A stretch of 64,000 bases of DNA from Rhizoctonia solani. Lineage: Eukaryota > Basidiomycota > Agaricomycetes > Cantharellales > Ceratobasidiaceae. The stretch spans positions 558,001-622,000 of the forward strand of contig NC_057385.1 in NCBI RefSeq assembly GCF_016906535.1, read 5' to 3'. The position numbers and the translations under genes are program-made. Under the pieces are notes generated by a model. That model saw only the letters and a list, made by a program, of their open reading frames with translations. It searched no databases and had not been told where the DNA came from. Numbering within the stretch: the first letter of the stretch is position 1; each line of letters starts with the position of its first letter. Shown here one piece after another: positions 10,401 through 22,094 of this stretch.

Positions 10401-10729
10401 CCTATATCAGCTACGTTACATTTCAGAACCTCTTTATGACTACCTAATTCTAAAGTAAATATACATTCTGAATCTACCAAACCAGAACTAATGTCTCTTC
10501 CATCAATCACTTTAAGGCGACGTGGTACAGACTTTTTTGTAGTAGGTATACCATATTGTTTGATCAAGTCCTTGTGTAAAAAGCAAGATGATGCACCTGA
10601 ATCAATCATAGCCCATCCAAAGAAGGGCTTCATTTTCTTGGTAACCTTAGTGTTGGGAACTTGTTGAACGCAAGATGCTTGAAAATATATATTTAACGGA
10701 GATATATTATTTACAGAAAAGATTTCCAA
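7430..10729 (-). CDS. pol: Pol polyprotein of element E (protease, RT, RNase H, integrase)
   Basis: 1099 codons. In order: aspartic protease [10 protein letters not shown] (about residue 40), the RT finger motif and catalytic YLDDILIF (about 395-402), RNase H with [11 protein letters not shown] and TDHKNLEYF, an integrase zinc-binding region ([11 protein letters not shown]...CDSCIHSK), and an integrase core with DLIVGLP, DRGPQF and [14 protein letters not shown]. The order PR-RT-RH-IN is that of Ty3/gypsy. It makes cDNA from the element RNA and inserts it. The frame starts 50 bp after gag ends and differs from it, so pol needs its own initiation or a frameshift. It is the only long pol in the window without an internal stop. 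Confidence 0.95.
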   Translation of the reverse strand: MEIFSVNNISPLNIYFQASCVQQVPNTKVTKKMKPFFGWAMIDSGASSCFLHKDLIKQYGIPTTKKSVPRRLKVIDGRDISSGLVDSECIFTLELGSHKEVLKCNVADIGKHSIVLGMSWLKLHNPTIDWPNKRITFNSQYCNNTCLSVSNSILGNVGGTPNHLEGIPEDLGGVEVIEPLEGIPRETGGTVDFPLESIPVELRNFAEVFSEDMKVTELPPHRPFDLGIDLIDPDKPVKAMVYPLKASDDEELRKLLKEQLDKGLIRPSKSKYGSPVHFVNKKNGKRRMVVDYRSLNANTVKNAYPLPLIQSLIEKLRGAKYFSTIDLKSGYNLVRIKEGDEWKTVFKTKYGLFEYLVMPFGLCNAPAAFQHFMNEIFRDILDVYVVVYLDDILIFSESRELHTKHLQEVLKRLQDNACYCNLEKCNFYASEVDYLGVIANGEGVKADPKKITQAVDWATPRSVKGVQEFLGFINFYRRFIHNFSKLAQPLYQLLQKNIPWEWGERQEVSFKALKQALIESPVLIQPDPYKEFFLECDASDFATGAVLNQKGSDDKLHPVAFLSKSLAPAKRNYDIFDKELLAVVRALKEWRHLLEGTVIPVKILTDHKNLEYFQTKRDLNQRQLRWMGFLADYNYRIVYRPGAQNRKADILSRREDHKSAVKGGGETPVLISPELFIAAIQTDSDLNDLIRDALHDDKAVHKILKSLEEDIPVKGWKIDNGLLYYHDWIYVPNEPEIRKAVLESRHDNPSTGHPGQFRTLDLLSRDYYWSGMKQSVTKYVQACDSCIHSKHSNRAPEGLLQNIDLPNKPWEEITYDLIVGLPTSEGYDAILTVVDRLSKMVHFIPTHSDATAVDVANLFVSFVWKLHGLPRKTILDRGPQFNAKFLRQVYKRLGIEPHFSTAYRPQVDGQSERLNQFVEIYLRHYINYRQTDWVASLPLAEFSYNNGKHSGSKHSPFYMCYGYNPDFTVGNTKESHVPQADDLADFLKEIQAEAKAALEIAARQNAQYYDLNRREATKLEIGDKVYLNSANIKTSRPSHKLEHKRLGPYKVLEKIGRNSYRLDLPKSMKVHPVFNVALLHKKPVDKYNRDPVPPPSCHS

Positions 10730-10779
10730 GCTATCTAAATGTCCACTACTTCCCTCTGATACACTGTTCCCATTAGTGT

Positions 10780-12117
10780 TCAGAGGTCCCCATTTTCCAA
10801 CTCATCCTCAGAGATATGGGCCTCATGGCCAGAGTAGGATTTGGAGGGGCATTGGTTGGCATAGTGTCCCCTACCTCCACATGTCGCGCATATAATTGGT
10901 TTTTTGCCTTTAGATGAGGCAGAGTCTAAGTCCATTGGTGAAGGACCAGAATTGCGCAAGGAGGAGGAGGAGGAAGCCTTGGGAGCAGTGGAAGAGGTGG
11001 CAGTGGCAGGGTGGTTATCCTTTTTAAGAGATTTAAAGGTAACATCCATGGTGGTGCCATCATTCCATTTGACAATTGGAACTGCTATTCCCTTGGCATT
11101 TTGGCCAACCTTTTGGAGGACCCCCTTCTTAGCCTTTCCATCCACAATCGCATACACCTGTTCCCCAACAGACAGTTTATCCCTGGGCGCTCCCTGGGCT
11201 GCTGCTGACGTAGAGGTGCTGGACTTGCTTCCAGATTGGTTTGAAGAGGAGGAGGAACCCTTGTGCTGGGCCGCAAACTGCTCTAGGCGCTGATCCACCT
11301 TAAGGGCCTTCTCTGCAAGAGTTGCAAGAGTAACAGAGGCATCTGCATGGTCATAATCTTGAACCATGAGAGTTTCCTTAATTTTGTGGGATAGGCCATC
11401 ATAGAACATATCCCTGAGAGAGGGGTTGTTGTAACCAAGACCTTGAGAATAGGTCTGGAAGTCCTTGTAGTAATCTTGGACTCCTTTGGTTTGTTTGAGG
11501 GTGCACAGCTTGGCGCGGAAGTTCTCTGTCCTATTTTGGACATTCCAGCGTGCATTGAATTGCAGCCAGAAGGCATCCAGATTGTGGAGCCAAGAAACAG
11601 GGTTCCCTTTTACAATGTCCTCCTCCAGGTAGGGCTCAAGCCACTCATGGGCCTTGCCATCCAGGCAGGAGATAATGAAGGCGATTTGCTCATCCACTGT
11701 TGAGCCAGGATATGAAATCCTAAGGTAATGAGATACAGCAACCCTAAAGGAGATTGCGTTATTCTTGTCAGACCCATCAAATTTGTCTGGCGTCGCAAGT
11801 TTTGGAGCCTTGGTAGCCGAGGCAAGGGAAGAACCAGACGCAGCCGCAGTGCCTATTTTGGCAATATCAGCCCCAAGTTTAACAATTAGGGCGTCAAGGT
11901 TGGTGATGCTACTGTCATGGTTTGAGAGGGTAGCCTGAGTGGTGCCGATATCTGTATGATGGGCAGCTGCTTGTCCTATGACCAAAGAGAGGTTTTGATT
12001 CATAGCCAGGAGGAGGTTTTTGATCTCCTGGGCCCACACAGGTATCTCCTGGATATTGGTGGGGACAGACAGTGCATTGGGATCGGCATGCACATAGGTA
12101 GATGGTTGGGTTGACAT
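10780..12117 (-). CDS. gag: Gag of element E
   Basis: 445 codons from ATG (MSTQPSTYVH) to ...ELENGDL. The central capsid-like part contains LATPDKFDGSDKN and the tryptophan-rich EWLEPYL segment. It is followed by a Ser/Ala-rich linker and a single CCHC knuckle, CATCGGRGHYANQC, near residue 415. It should form the virus-like particle and bind element RNA. It is homologous in layout to the gag of element B (LKFAKPNKFGGKKED, CHVCGGKGHFARNC). It is complete and undamaged. Confidence 0.92.
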   Translation of the reverse strand: MSTQPSTYVHADPNALSVPTNIQEIPVWAQEIKNLLLAMNQNLSLVIGQAAAHHTDIGTTQATLSNHDSSITNLDALIVKLGADIAKIGTAAASGSSLASATKAPKLATPDKFDGSDKNNAISFRVAVSHYLRISYPGSTVDEQIAFIISCLDGKAHEWLEPYLEEDIVKGNPVSWLHNLDAFWLQFNARWNVQNRTENFRAKLCTLKQTKGVQDYYKDFQTYSQGLGYNNPSLRDMFYDGLSHKIKETLMVQDYDHADASVTLATLAEKALKVDQRLEQFAAQHKGSSSSSNQSGSKSSTSTSAAAQGAPRDKLSVGEQVYAIVDGKAKKGVLQKVGQNAKGIAVPIVKWNDGTTMDVTFKSLKKDNHPATATSSTAPKASSSSSLRNSGPSPMDLDSASSKGKKPIICATCGGRGHYANQCPSKSYSGHEAHISEDELENGDL

Positions 12118-12548
12118 AGTGGAGAAAGGGGAATGGGAAGATACTAAGTAATGTCCTTGCTAAATAAGGCAACTTCACTACTAGTTTAGGAATAAGGGGA
12201 GGCTGGATGATTGGCCCCACTAAGCTCACAGTTTATTCTTTACGCTAATCACTGTCTCAATACCTAGCGTTGAATGCTCCTTACAACTGATCAACAAGCC
12301 TTGGATGGGCGTGATACAGAGGCAGGTTTTGCACAAGCGGGTTTTTGACTGTCTGTGACGCAGAAGAAGTCGTGGCAGACTTTTGGGTGGACGTTTGCAA
12401 TGCTAGCCGTGTAACAATAACCCCCTAGTGCAACAATCACCAGTTTTGACTATTATCTGGCTATGCTGGATCACTGGTTCTTGATGGGTCGTGCCAGTAC
12501 TAACACCCTAGTTGTCCACAAGGGTTGGTGATGAAGAACTTGACCTAA
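12118..12548 (-). promoter_or_regulatory. Untranslated leader of element E
   Basis: Minus-strand leader between the 5' LTR (12549-13077) and gag. The first bases after the LTR (TTAGGTCAAGTTC on the minus strand) are the likely primer-binding region. The block from about 12230 to 12380 shares CCCGCTTG, TATCACGCCC, TTGATCAG, CAACGCTAGG and TTAGCGTA, in that order, with the leaders of A, A' and D. Confidence 0.5.
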
Positions 12549-13077
12549 TGTCAGAGCCAACAACTACCAAAGAGGTAACCTAACTAGTTATTGCCTAATA
12601 TAGGACTTATCAACTAGTAGGATCTAACAATGCTCAAGGCAATTGCCAGATAAAGGATGGACAAGACCAATAACAGTAAAGTGCACTATGCTATTAAGAT
12701 AGCAGGGCTAAAACCAAGGCAGGGACTATTACACTCAAGGTGCACCTGATTGTATGCCAAGGGTAGGTAGTGTTGGAGGGATAAGAGGTTGAGTTCTGAG
12801 GCTTAAGGCTCTCAGAACCCTCCTTATATATTCAACAAGTAGAGGGAATAGTACATACATGAGCAAACACAATAACAAAGATAAGGTCACATGACCAAAG
12901 ATAAGAAAAACGTGATCACATGACTGAAGGTCATGTGATAGGATTACATAATATGCGCTCAGCGCTTAAATAGCATAAATCTGCATATATCCATAAATCT
13001 TCATGACAATAGCGCATATATTCACTATTTCTTCGACTTAGTGGATTCTAAGGTGGTCATGCTTCTAGGGCATGACA
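12549..13077 (-). repeat. 5' LTR of element E
   Basis: Same length and sequence as 6700-7228 apart from TG in place of CA in GTTGAGTTC. It ends GGCATGACA and is followed by the second TAGCC duplication. Confidence 0.93.
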
Positions 13078-13082
13078 TAGCC

Positions 13083-13807
13083 CCTGTGTCATAATCAAAG
13101 ACAGGAATACAAGTACCAGTACGGTTGCGGGATAGCCCTTTGCCAGCAATTGTCCGCATACCAAGGTGTCCTCACCCTTAGCCATACGCTGTTAGTCAGC
13201 CAACCTTCCGCTTACTAAAAACCTGACTAATCATCACGCTTGTACACAGCTGTTGATATTAGTATAAGGATAGTCTAATGCTAGTAGGAAAGCAAACAGT
13301 TAGTAGTTTAGCGCTATAAAACCATTTTATCTATCTGATCAAGTACCAATTTATATCGGGAACGCATTCTAGTGTTTGATTTTTTAGATCTCATCCTTTT
13401 TGCCATCTTCTGGCCTTACTCCATTGTCACTCAATATCTCTATCTTGAAAAAACCCTTGTTGACATCAATCACATCCTTGTGGGTTGAATTGAGAACCTC
13501 AAAGAGCACATAGCACGAATCAAGGAACCTGGCCTTGTCCAAAATATTGCAATCTTAAAAAGCCATTGATCCTTTGCTGAACGCCTCAATACCATATACG
13601 AAACAGAGGCACAAGAACACAAGAATTTGGTTGCAAACCTTGAATCACATGATTGCAATCTTGCTTTAACTATTGAAGAGCAAGAACGCCTTATAGAAGA
13701 AAAGGACAGGCTATTGGTAGAGAAAGAAATTGAGTTAGACAACTTCCATTGCTTGATCCAGGATATCACCCAAGACGGAAAAGGGCGTATCCATTATTAC
13801 AAGGAAT
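13083..13807 (+). other. Element B leader, remainder, with a possible gag upstream frame
   Basis: The B leader resumes after element E. At 13150-13320 it carries GTCCGCATACCA, a looser CACGCTTG, GTTGAT and GTTTAGCG, in the same order as the other leaders. From 13627 a frame reads a glutamate-rich helical segment (EEQERLIEEKDRLLVEKE) with coiled-coil character, which runs past the gag ATG in another frame and ends at 13866. It may be a former N-terminal part of gag, now out of frame. Confidence 0.45.
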
Positions 13808-15376
13808 ATGAGTTTTTTGCAGTCTCATATGACAATGCCTGGTTTGGGCGCAATGGGAGAGACTAGTCTGACTCCCTCCCAAATCCAATTGGGGTGGTCT
13901 GCCCCTTCTTCACGTACTCATACTCCTGCACCTGCGGCTGTGCCGCCTCATGTATATTCTCCCATGTCTTTTGATCAAATGTTGGATTGTGAACTTCTTG
14001 ATATGGTTGCACAAAATATGATTGTATTAAAAAAGGAATTTTCGCAACTACAAGGAGCCTACGAGGCACAAGGGGATCAATTAGCTCTATTAAGGGCTGA
14101 ATTAGAAGAACATTGCAAGCAATTGCGTAATCAACATATATTTTATTCCAACCAAATCCAAGGAGCAGCTGCTTCCATACAAGCGGTGCAAGACCAGCTA
14201 ATTCATCTTTCCCCTTCTTGTTCCACAGCTCCTCCACCTCCACCTGCTGGCACCAGCACATCCACCTCCACCAATCCCCCACCTGCTCCTACATCTTCTA
14301 ATTCAGATCTAAAGTTTGCCAAGCCCAACAAGTTTGGTGGAAAAAAGGAAGACGCCCTCAACTTTATTATTGCCTGTCAGGCGTATATAAGGGCAAAGGG
14401 AGCTAATAGATCCCATGAAGAGAAAATACTGTGGGTCACATCTTATTTTGAAGGTGCAGCAGAAGACTGGGTACGTCCCTATAAGGAAAGGAAGGTGTTC
14501 AGAGGAGAAGCAGTCCCATTATTGGAAAACATTGATGTATTCTGGGCCAAATTTACTAAACATTATGTGGACACAAATTGTGATGAGAAGTACCGCCAGA
14601 AATGGAATAACTTGCGGCAAAAGGCCTCAGTCCAGGAATACACTTGGGAGTTCCAACAATATTCTGTGTCCTTGGGTTATAGTGACAAAACCTTGCGCAA
14701 TAAGTACTATGACGGCCTTAAAAATGAAATCAAAGATATTATGCTGTCAACTATGTTCCAATGGCGTTGTGCTACAGCCCAACAGGTTTATGACAAGGCA
14801 GAGGAAATTGCTAACCATATTGAATCTACGCGCCTATCCAACCCCTCTGTCTCCACTGTTTGTGCCACTTCTACTGCTGTCCCCACTTCCACTTCCAACC
14901 CCACTTCCGCTTGCACTTGTCTCAACGTTGGGGACAATGTCTACATGATTGATCCCACTACTTGCCGCGCCAAGAAAGGCGCCATCACCTCAATTGTACG
15001 CACAACTTCTGGCAATATGCCCAACGTCAGGTGGAATGGGGAAACCAAGGACACTATGATTCCCTTCCCATCTCTAAAAAAGGATGAGCGCCCTGCTGCC
15101 GCTGCCCCAGTAAAGCCTATTATTGCCCCTGTCCCTGTTTTAGCTTCAAATTCTAAGGGCCCAGGCCCCATGGACCTTGATGGAAGAGGCTTTGCAAATC
15201 TCACCTGTCATGTATGCGGCGGTAAAGGCCACTTTGCACGCAATTGCCCCTCAAAACCCATGTCTGGACATGTGGCTAACGTTGAATGGTCTTGGGAAAG
15301 GCCTAAAGAAGAAAATCGGATTGAAGTTGTCTCTGATGAGGAGGAGTCGGGAAAAGGAAAAGCCAAGGCCAACTAA
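13808..15376 (+). CDS. gag: Gag of element B
   Basis: 522 codons starting MSFLQSHMTMPG. It has an N-terminal helical part, a Pro/Thr/Ser-rich linker (about residues 130-160) and a capsid-like domain beginning KFAKPNKFGGKK with WVRPY. A second linker precedes one CCHC knuckle, CHVCGGKGHFARNC, near residue 465, and the C-terminus is acidic (SDEEESGKGK). It is open throughout and is the particle protein of element B. The layout matches the gag of element E. Confidence 0.88.
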   Translation: MSFLQSHMTMPGLGAMGETSLTPSQIQLGWSAPSSRTHTPAPAAVPPHVYSPMSFDQMLDCELLDMVAQNMIVLKKEFSQLQGAYEAQGDQLALLRAELEEHCKQLRNQHIFYSNQIQGAAASIQAVQDQLIHLSPSCSTAPPPPPAGTSTSTSTNPPPAPTSSNSDLKFAKPNKFGGKKEDALNFIIACQAYIRAKGANRSHEEKILWVTSYFEGAAEDWVRPYKERKVFRGEAVPLLENIDVFWAKFTKHYVDTNCDEKYRQKWNNLRQKASVQEYTWEFQQYSVSLGYSDKTLRNKYYDGLKNEIKDIMLSTMFQWRCATAQQVYDKAEEIANHIESTRLSNPSVSTVCATSTAVPTSTSNPTSACTCLNVGDNVYMIDPTTCRAKKGAITSIVRTTSGNMPNVRWNGETKDTMIPFPSLKKDERPAAAAPVKPIIAPVPVLASNSKGPGPMDLDGRGFANLTCHVCGGKGHFARNCPSKPMSGHVANVEWSWERPKEENRIEVVSDEEESGKGKAKAN

Positions 15377-15396
15377 GGAGTAAGGCACTTGGCTGT

Positions 15397-18300
15397 ATGC
15401 TTGCGGATTTGCACCATGTAAACAATAATCTTGAAATATTCTCATTATGTAATTCCTCTCAAATATATGCATTGTTTACTGCAAATCCGTGCAAATCTCC
15501 TAAAACTCAAAAATCAAGCTTCTCGGCTAAACCCCTTCAGGGGAAAGCCATGATTGACTCAGGAGCAACTTCTTGCTTTATCCACCCTTGCTTAGTAGAA
15601 ACATATTGACTTCCCGCTTATCAACATCAAATTCCAAAAAAACTACGTGTCATAGATGGCCGAGAAATTGACTCTGGCCAAATTACCCATTTCACTCGCT
15701 TCAAGTGTACCATTGGCAGTCATACTGAAGAATTAGAATGCCACATTTCAAACATTGGCAATCATCAACTAGTTCTAGGAATGTCATGGCTGAAAAAGCA
15801 CAATCCCCAGATTTCATGGGAAAAGCACACCCTTGTTTTTAACTCATTATACTGTTCCAATAATTGTTTATTGGTACCTGCTGTCTTGGAACTTAAGGCA
15901 ACAGAAGAAATCCCTATTCCCTATCAGGAATTTTCCAAGGTCTTTTCTGAGGAAGAATCATCCAAATTGCCGCCTCATCGCCCTTATGATATTGCTATTG
16001 AATTGCTTCCTGACGCAAAACCCCGGCATGGCCCCATATATAGTCTAGGCCCAAGGGAAGATGCAGAACTTAAGGAAACCATTGAGAAACAACTCAAGGC
16101 TGGCCTGATTTGCCCATCTAAATCCCCAATGGCTTCTCCAATTCTATTTGTCAAAAAAAAGAATGGAAAACTACACATGTGTGTGGACTATCAACGCCTG
16201 AACAGCATGACCAAAAAGAATGTATATCCCTTACCTTTGCCACAGAACCTTATTGAGAAGCTACAAGGTGCCAAGATCTTTAGTAAATTTGATCTCAAGG
16301 CAGGATATAATTTAGTCCGGATCAAAGAAGGTGACAAATGGAAAACAGCTTTCAAAACAAAATACGGACTATTTGAGTACTTGGTTATGCCCTTTGGGTT
16401 AACAAATGCGCCGGCGGCTTTTCAAGATATGATGAATGAGATATTCAGGGACCTTCTGGATGTTTATGTCATTATATACCTGGATGATATCCTAGTCTTC
16501 TCCATGAACAAAAAAGATCATGAAGCTCATGTGCGAGAAGTATTAAAAAGGCTACAGGATAACAATCTCTTCTGCAATATCAAAAAATGCCATTTCCATG
16601 TCAAAAAAATTGATTATCTAGGGTTTATCATATCAGAATTTGGCATAGAGGTTGATCAAACTAAAGTCACTGATGCAATGAACTGGTCGACTCCAAAGAA
16701 TGTCAAAAATATCCAAGAATTCCTGGGATTTGTAAATTTCTATAGACAATTCATTCCTAATTTTGGCAACCTGGCACGACCTCTATATAATTTGCTCAAA
16801 AAGGATAATACCTGGAAATGGGGACTGCCAGAACAAGGATCTTTTGATAACCTGAAAAAATGTCTCACTTCAGCACCTTTGCTTCTACAACTGGATACCA
16901 CAAGGCAATTCTATGTGGAATGCAACGCATCAGACTATGCAACAGGAGCCATATTATCCCAACGCAATTCTGAGGGAAAATTGGCCCCTGTGGCATACCT
17001 GTCAAAATCCTTGTCCCCAGCCAAGAAGAACTACGATATTTTTGACAAGGAATTATTAGCAGTCATTAGGGCATTTAAGGAATGGCGCCATTTGCTAGAA
17101 GGATCCAAATTACCAGTCCAAGTTCTAACAGATCATAAGAACTTAGAATATTTTTCCACGTCCCAATCCCTGAATAAACGCCAGATTAGATGGGCCAACT
17201 TCCTAGTTGATTATAACTTCCAAATCATTTATAGGCCTGGAGCACAGAACAAAAAGGCAGACATCCTCTCACAACGCTATGATTTGGTACCCCTTGAAGG
17301 GGGGGTAGAGAACCAGGTTTTCCTGAAACCGGAACTTTTTGTTTCAGCTATTACCCCAGATCAGGGAATCAATGACCTAATTGGCGAGGCAATTTATGAG
17401 GATGCCCGTCTGAAAGAAATCCTACACAAACTTCAGGACAAGGAAAAGGTCACAAATTGGGAACTAAAAGAAGGGTTACTATGGCACCAAGGGAAAATCT
17501 TTGTACCTAAGGATAATACTATTAGAAACCTTATCTTGGAATCTAGGCACAACACATTAGCTGCGGGACATCCGGGACAAGCCAGAACTTTGGAACTTGT
17601 CTTGAGGAATTATTATTGGCCATCCATGAAAAAGTTTGTCAACTCCTATGTCAGCCACTGTGAAACTTGTATTTGATCAAAACCAACCAATCAATTACCT
17701 GTAGGCCTGTTAAAACCATTGCAAATTCCTGAACGCCCCTGGGAAGACATTGCTTATGATATGATTGTGGGACTACCGGTTTCAGAAGGTTTTGATGCTA
17801 TCCTGACAGTGATTGATCAATTCTCAAAAATGGTCCACTTCATTCCCACCCAATCCACGTTGTCAGCCATTGACATTGCCAACCTATTTATCACATACAT
17901 ATGGAAGCTACACGGCCTCCCCAAAAGCACAGTCTCAGATAGAGGTCCCACATTTAATGCCAAATTCATTTGTCATCTCTATAAAAGGCTGGACATTAAG
18001 CCAACATATTCCACGGCGTATCATCCTCAGACAGATGGACAGACTGAGCGCATACAAAGAGAAGCCAAGATCTTTATACGTATGTTTGGGAATCATCGCC
18101 AATCAGATTGGGTAGCATTACTACCATTGGCTGAATTTGCTTTAAACAATTTGAAGCAAACTTCCACAGGCAAATCCCCCTTCCAAATTTGTTATGGCTA
18201 TAATCCAAGATTTTTGGTTGGTCAAAAATCAGAAGAGGTAGCTCCAAACGCAGACAAACATGCAGAATTTTTGGAAAAAGGATACAATGAAGTCAAAGCA

Positions 18301-18816
18301 GCTCTATCCTTATCCCAAGAAAGAATGAAGTACTTTTATGATCAAAGACATAAGGACAAAGATGAAATTCAAGTAGGAGACAAGGCCTGGCTGAGTCATC
18401 AAAATATATCCACAGATAGACCCTCAATGAAACTCAGCCATATAAAATTAGGACCCTACTTAGTAATTGAAAGAATAGGATCACACACATATAAACTTCA
18501 ATTACCCCACACTATGCGCATACATCCTGTGTTCCATATCAATCTTCTTACTAAATTTCATCCTGACCCTCATGGACGCGACCCTCCCCAACCTGCACCC
18601 ATTGTCACAGAAGAAGGAGAGGAGGAATATGAGGTTGAACAAATCCTGGATAGTAAATGGAAAGGACGCGGTAAAACAAGGAAACTCTGGTATCTGATTA
18701 AGTGGAAAGGATATGACAAAGGAAGCAATTCCTGGGAACCAATTGATAATGTGGCCAATGCCAAGGAAGCAAAAGAAGAGTTCCATAAGGAGTACCCTGA
18801 TGCAGTTGGAGCTTGA
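15397..18816 (+). pseudogene. pol: Pol of element B with two in-frame TGA codons
   Basis: One continuous frame, closed only by TGA at 15607-15609 (after protease motif MIDSGATSCF) and at 17674-17676 (inside the integrase zinc-binding region, CETCI-stop-SK). Between them lie RT with YLDDILVF and RNase H with ECNASDYATGA, where Asn replaces the usual Asp (relatives read ECDASD). After the second stop come the integrase core (DMIVGLP, DRGPTF, TDGQTERIQREAK) and a chromodomain (EEEYEVEQILDSK, LIKWKGYDKGSNSWEP) ending near 18813. Each stop needs only one base change from a sense codon. No frameshift is needed. Confidence 0.9.
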
Positions 18817-18827
18817 AGAGGGGGTAA

Positions 18828-19276
18828 TGTCATGACCTCCATTGGCATGACATGATTTTATACTATTTTCTACCTTTTTTCCGAGATAGTTTCCTTTTTG
18901 GTATATATTTATGACTCATCAAGATCACGTGACATATTTGATATATGATGTGAAATTGTAATTGACTCACTATTTAGTACTGTTGTTTTTGATGTGGCTT
19001 TCCTCATGTATATAAGCCAGGTCAAGTCGCCGCTAAACAGCAAGACTTGACCTCTTTGTCAATTCATCCTAAGCTCACTCCTACCCCTTGCCCAGGCCCC
19101 TAGTTGGCCATCAGTGCACCTTACTAAAGAAACCCATAACCCAGGCCTAGTTGCCCTCTACCCTACCATACCCCTTGGCCCTTTGTCGGCCCTCTACCCT
19201 GTTTCATAGTCCATTGGTGATAGGGCCATGGACTTTAAAACCCACTTGTATCATAGGTCCAAGCTTAGTCTTGACA
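18828..19276 (+). repeat. 3' LTR of element B
   Basis: 449 bp, TGTCATGACC to AGTCTTGACA, preceded by the purine tract GAAGAGGGGG at 18816-18824 and followed by the second CACTC copy at 19277-19281. Confidence 0.92.
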
Positions 19277-21351
19277 CACTCCGCCTACCACTCATTGACC
19301 TCTCCACACCCCGCACTGTCACAATGCTTGATGGGTCAAGCCCCCAGGCTGGCAAAATCTGGAAGAAGGCTACTCTAAACTTCTCTTTGGATGGTAAACA
19401 AATGACTGAGACCTTCCTAATCTGCAACACAGGGTCTCACACTGCCATCCTAGGATTGAAGTGGCTAGACGCCCATAACCCAGAAATCAACTGGAATCTA
19501 CGCACACTCTCCTTTCCGCATGCCCTGCCGGAACACATGGCCATTGCCAAGGAAGAAGAAGCTGATCAAAACCCCCTCAAAGGAGTACCCTCCCAATACC
19601 ACCAATACGCTAAGGTATTTGGAGAAGAAGAATTCAATAAGCTCCCTCCCCATAGGCACTACAACATTGGAATTGAGCTTACAGAAGAAGGGCCCCTCAA
19701 CTCTCCCCTTTACAGTATGACAGACGCCGAGTCCGCCACACTCAAGGACTGGCTCAGGGATGAGTTAAAAGCTGGGAAAATCTGTCCCAGCAAATCCTCA
19801 ATTAGCTCTCCCGTCATGTTTGTTCCCAAGAAGGATGGTTCCCAACGCCTGGTAGTTGACTACCGCCGCCTGAACAACTGGACAAAGAAAAACGTCTATC
19901 CCCTTCCCCGTCCAGATGACCTCATGGCCCAGCTCCGTGGCGCCAAGGTCTTTACTAAACTAGACCTACGTTGGGGATATAACAACGTCCGTGTAAAAGA
20001 AGGTGACAAATGGAAAACTGCCTTCCGTACAAAATACGGCCTATACAAGTCCCTAGTCATGACCTTTGGCTTAACCAACGCCCCCGCTGCCTTCCAACAT
20101 TTTAAGAACAAATTGTTTAAAGACCTGTTAGACGTTTGCATCATCATTTACCTTGATGACATCCTGATCTACTCTAAGGATGACGCAACTCATACACAAC
20201 ACGTTCATGAAGTCCTGCAACGGCTATTGGAGAACCAACTATTCTGTAAGGCATTGAAGTGCACATTCCACGTCAATTCTGTGGAATACCTGGGAATCAT
20301 TGTCTTGGACAAGGGTTTTAGCCTGGATAAACTCAAGATCCAGGCAGTGCAGGAATGGCCAATCCCCTCAAAGGTTAAGGAGGTCCAATTGTTCCTAGGA
20401 TTTGCCAACTTCCTCCGTCAGTTTGTTGCCAACTTTAGCCACATGGCCAGGCCATTGCATAACCTGGTCAAGAAGGACACGCCCTGGAATTGGGGTAGCA
20501 AAGAACAGGAAGCCTTCCAGGGACTGAAAAACGCCATCACCAATGCACCTGTACTCTGCCACGCCAATCCCACCAAACCCTACTTCCTTGAGACAGACGC
20601 CTCAGGGGCTGCCCTGGGATCCATACTGAGCCAACGACAGGAAGACGGCCGGTTGCATCCACTTGGCTTCCTGTCCAAGTCATTCAAAGGAGCGGAGCAG
20701 AACTACGATACACATGACAAGGAGCTGTTAGCAATCATCTGCTTGTTTGAGTACTGGCGCATCTTTCTGGAAGGAACCCTGCATCCCATCACCGTGTTCA
20801 CCAACCACAGGAACTTAGAGTATTGGAAAGAATCTAGAACGTTCAATTGCCGCCACGCACAATGGCACCTCCTCCTGGCCGGTTACAACTTCCAAATTGT
20901 ATATAGACCCGGGAAACAGTCAGGGAAGCCAGATGCCCTATCACAACAATCAGACCATGCCAATATTCCACCAGAACCCCAGTCCATGCTACCAGAACTG
21001 GTATTTGCTAACATTGCCCTGGTGACCCCTGAGAAGGAACTACAACACCAAATCAAGTCCTCCCTAGACCAAGACGAGTCTCTGGAAGAAATCCTACAGT
21101 TCCTACAAAACAAGTCCAAGGCACCACCCTCCATTAAACGCGCATTTAGAGATTACAAGATGGAGGCCGGCCTGCTATTTTACCAAGGACAAATTGTAGT
21201 ACCAGATGTAGGGACCCTAAGGACAGACCTACTTTGGATCTTCCACAATAGCCCATTGGCGGGTCACCCAGGCAGACAGCGGACCCTAGAGTTGGTATCC
21301 AGATCTTACTACTGGCCTGGCATCCGTGCTGACACGTACTGGCACGTTGAC
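19277..21351 (+). pseudogene. Element A pol, segment 2: protease end, RT, RNase H, start of integrase
   Basis: The frame resumes from 6158 and reads through RT (VVDYRRLN, YLDDILIY), RNase H (ETDASGAALGS; then TNHRNLEYW, where relatives have TDH) and the first half of the integrase zinc-binding region (HPGRQRTLELVSRSYYWPG), ending at the insertion of element C after TTGAC. This segment has no internal stop in frame. Compared with A', it has Gln in RHAQWHL where A' has a stop. Confidence 0.85.
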
Positions 21352-22094
21352 TGTTATGGAATGACTAATTTAGACATATGCGCCCCTAATTGCCAATAGT
21401 GAATAGTGCGAACTGGAGTAATCATACTTGCTCTATCCAAATATGGGCATGAATATTACTATATTTGGAAACTGGCGGTGCTACAAGACCTTTTATACTT
21501 TATTTCCTCATTGCGCTTGCATATATACACGTCTGATTATGCGAAGTGGTCATAATGTTATTTCTATGATTTATAGCATTTCTTGTATCATACATTTATA
21601 TGTAGGAACGGTACTTATAGACCATAGAACAAGTGCAAGTAAGCATGCAAGCGCCGGCGCTTAGTAATTGCAAATAAGCGCCAAAGGTCGGCGGGGCGCG
21701 CCGACGCCGATATCTCGGCGGGAAATAGGCATATTACTATGCGGACAAATACCAATAGGTCGGAGGCTCCGGCATCTCAGTTCCTAAAAAGGAATCGTCT
21801 GATTCTGAGCCAAATTGATGGAGATACTAACCATTTAAGTTTCTAGCTTTTTCTATGAGATCCTACCTTGCCTCAAGGTTATTTTTAGCATTCACACTAA
21901 TGTAATTTAGTCATGTATGCTCTAGAACATTCTGTAAATAGCCTTGGGTCTATCTCACTAGGACTTATTGGGACTAATTGGTCTTTATGTATCAAATAGC
22001 TCAGACTGTACCTCTCATGTAACTTCCTCTTTTGTACATCATGTATATAGTTATTTGTTCTCCCTCTGGGGTATATAAACCCCCTGAGGGAGAC

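Larger units (their letters stand above)
6700..13077 (-). mobile_element. Element E: young Ty3/gypsy chromovirus inside element B
   Basis: The innermost element, on the minus strand, is bounded by two 529-bp LTRs and the duplication TAGCC (6695-6699 and 13078-13082). Gag (445 codons) and a 1099-codon pol are both open. Only the chromodomain is thrown out of frame, by a C-run. The LTRs differ at one CA/TG dinucleotide. Its position inside B inside A, with the least divergence, makes it the most recent complete insertion here. Confidence 0.93.
6159..19276 (+). mobile_element. Element B: Ty3/gypsy chromovirus inside element A
   Basis: Bounded by LTRs of 448 and 449 bp and the duplication CACTC (6154-6158 and 19277-19281). 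The internal region is 6607-6699 plus 13083-18827, interrupted by element E. It codes for gag (13808-15376) and pol (15397-18816) ending in a chromodomain, followed by a purine tract (GAAGAGGGGG) just before the 3' LTR. LTR divergence is low: a few substitutions and one T-run indel. Pol carries two in-frame TGA codons, so this copy is inactive as read. Confidence 0.9.

Noticed and set aside
10904..11293. Plus-strand open frames opposite E gag and pol
   Set aside because: Antisense shadows of well-supported retroviral-type domains on the minus strand.
15607..17676. The two TGA codons in B pol as programmed readthrough or recoding
   Set aside because: The sites differ in context, sit inside conserved domains, and the related element E has sense codons at both places. 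Simple mutation explains them.
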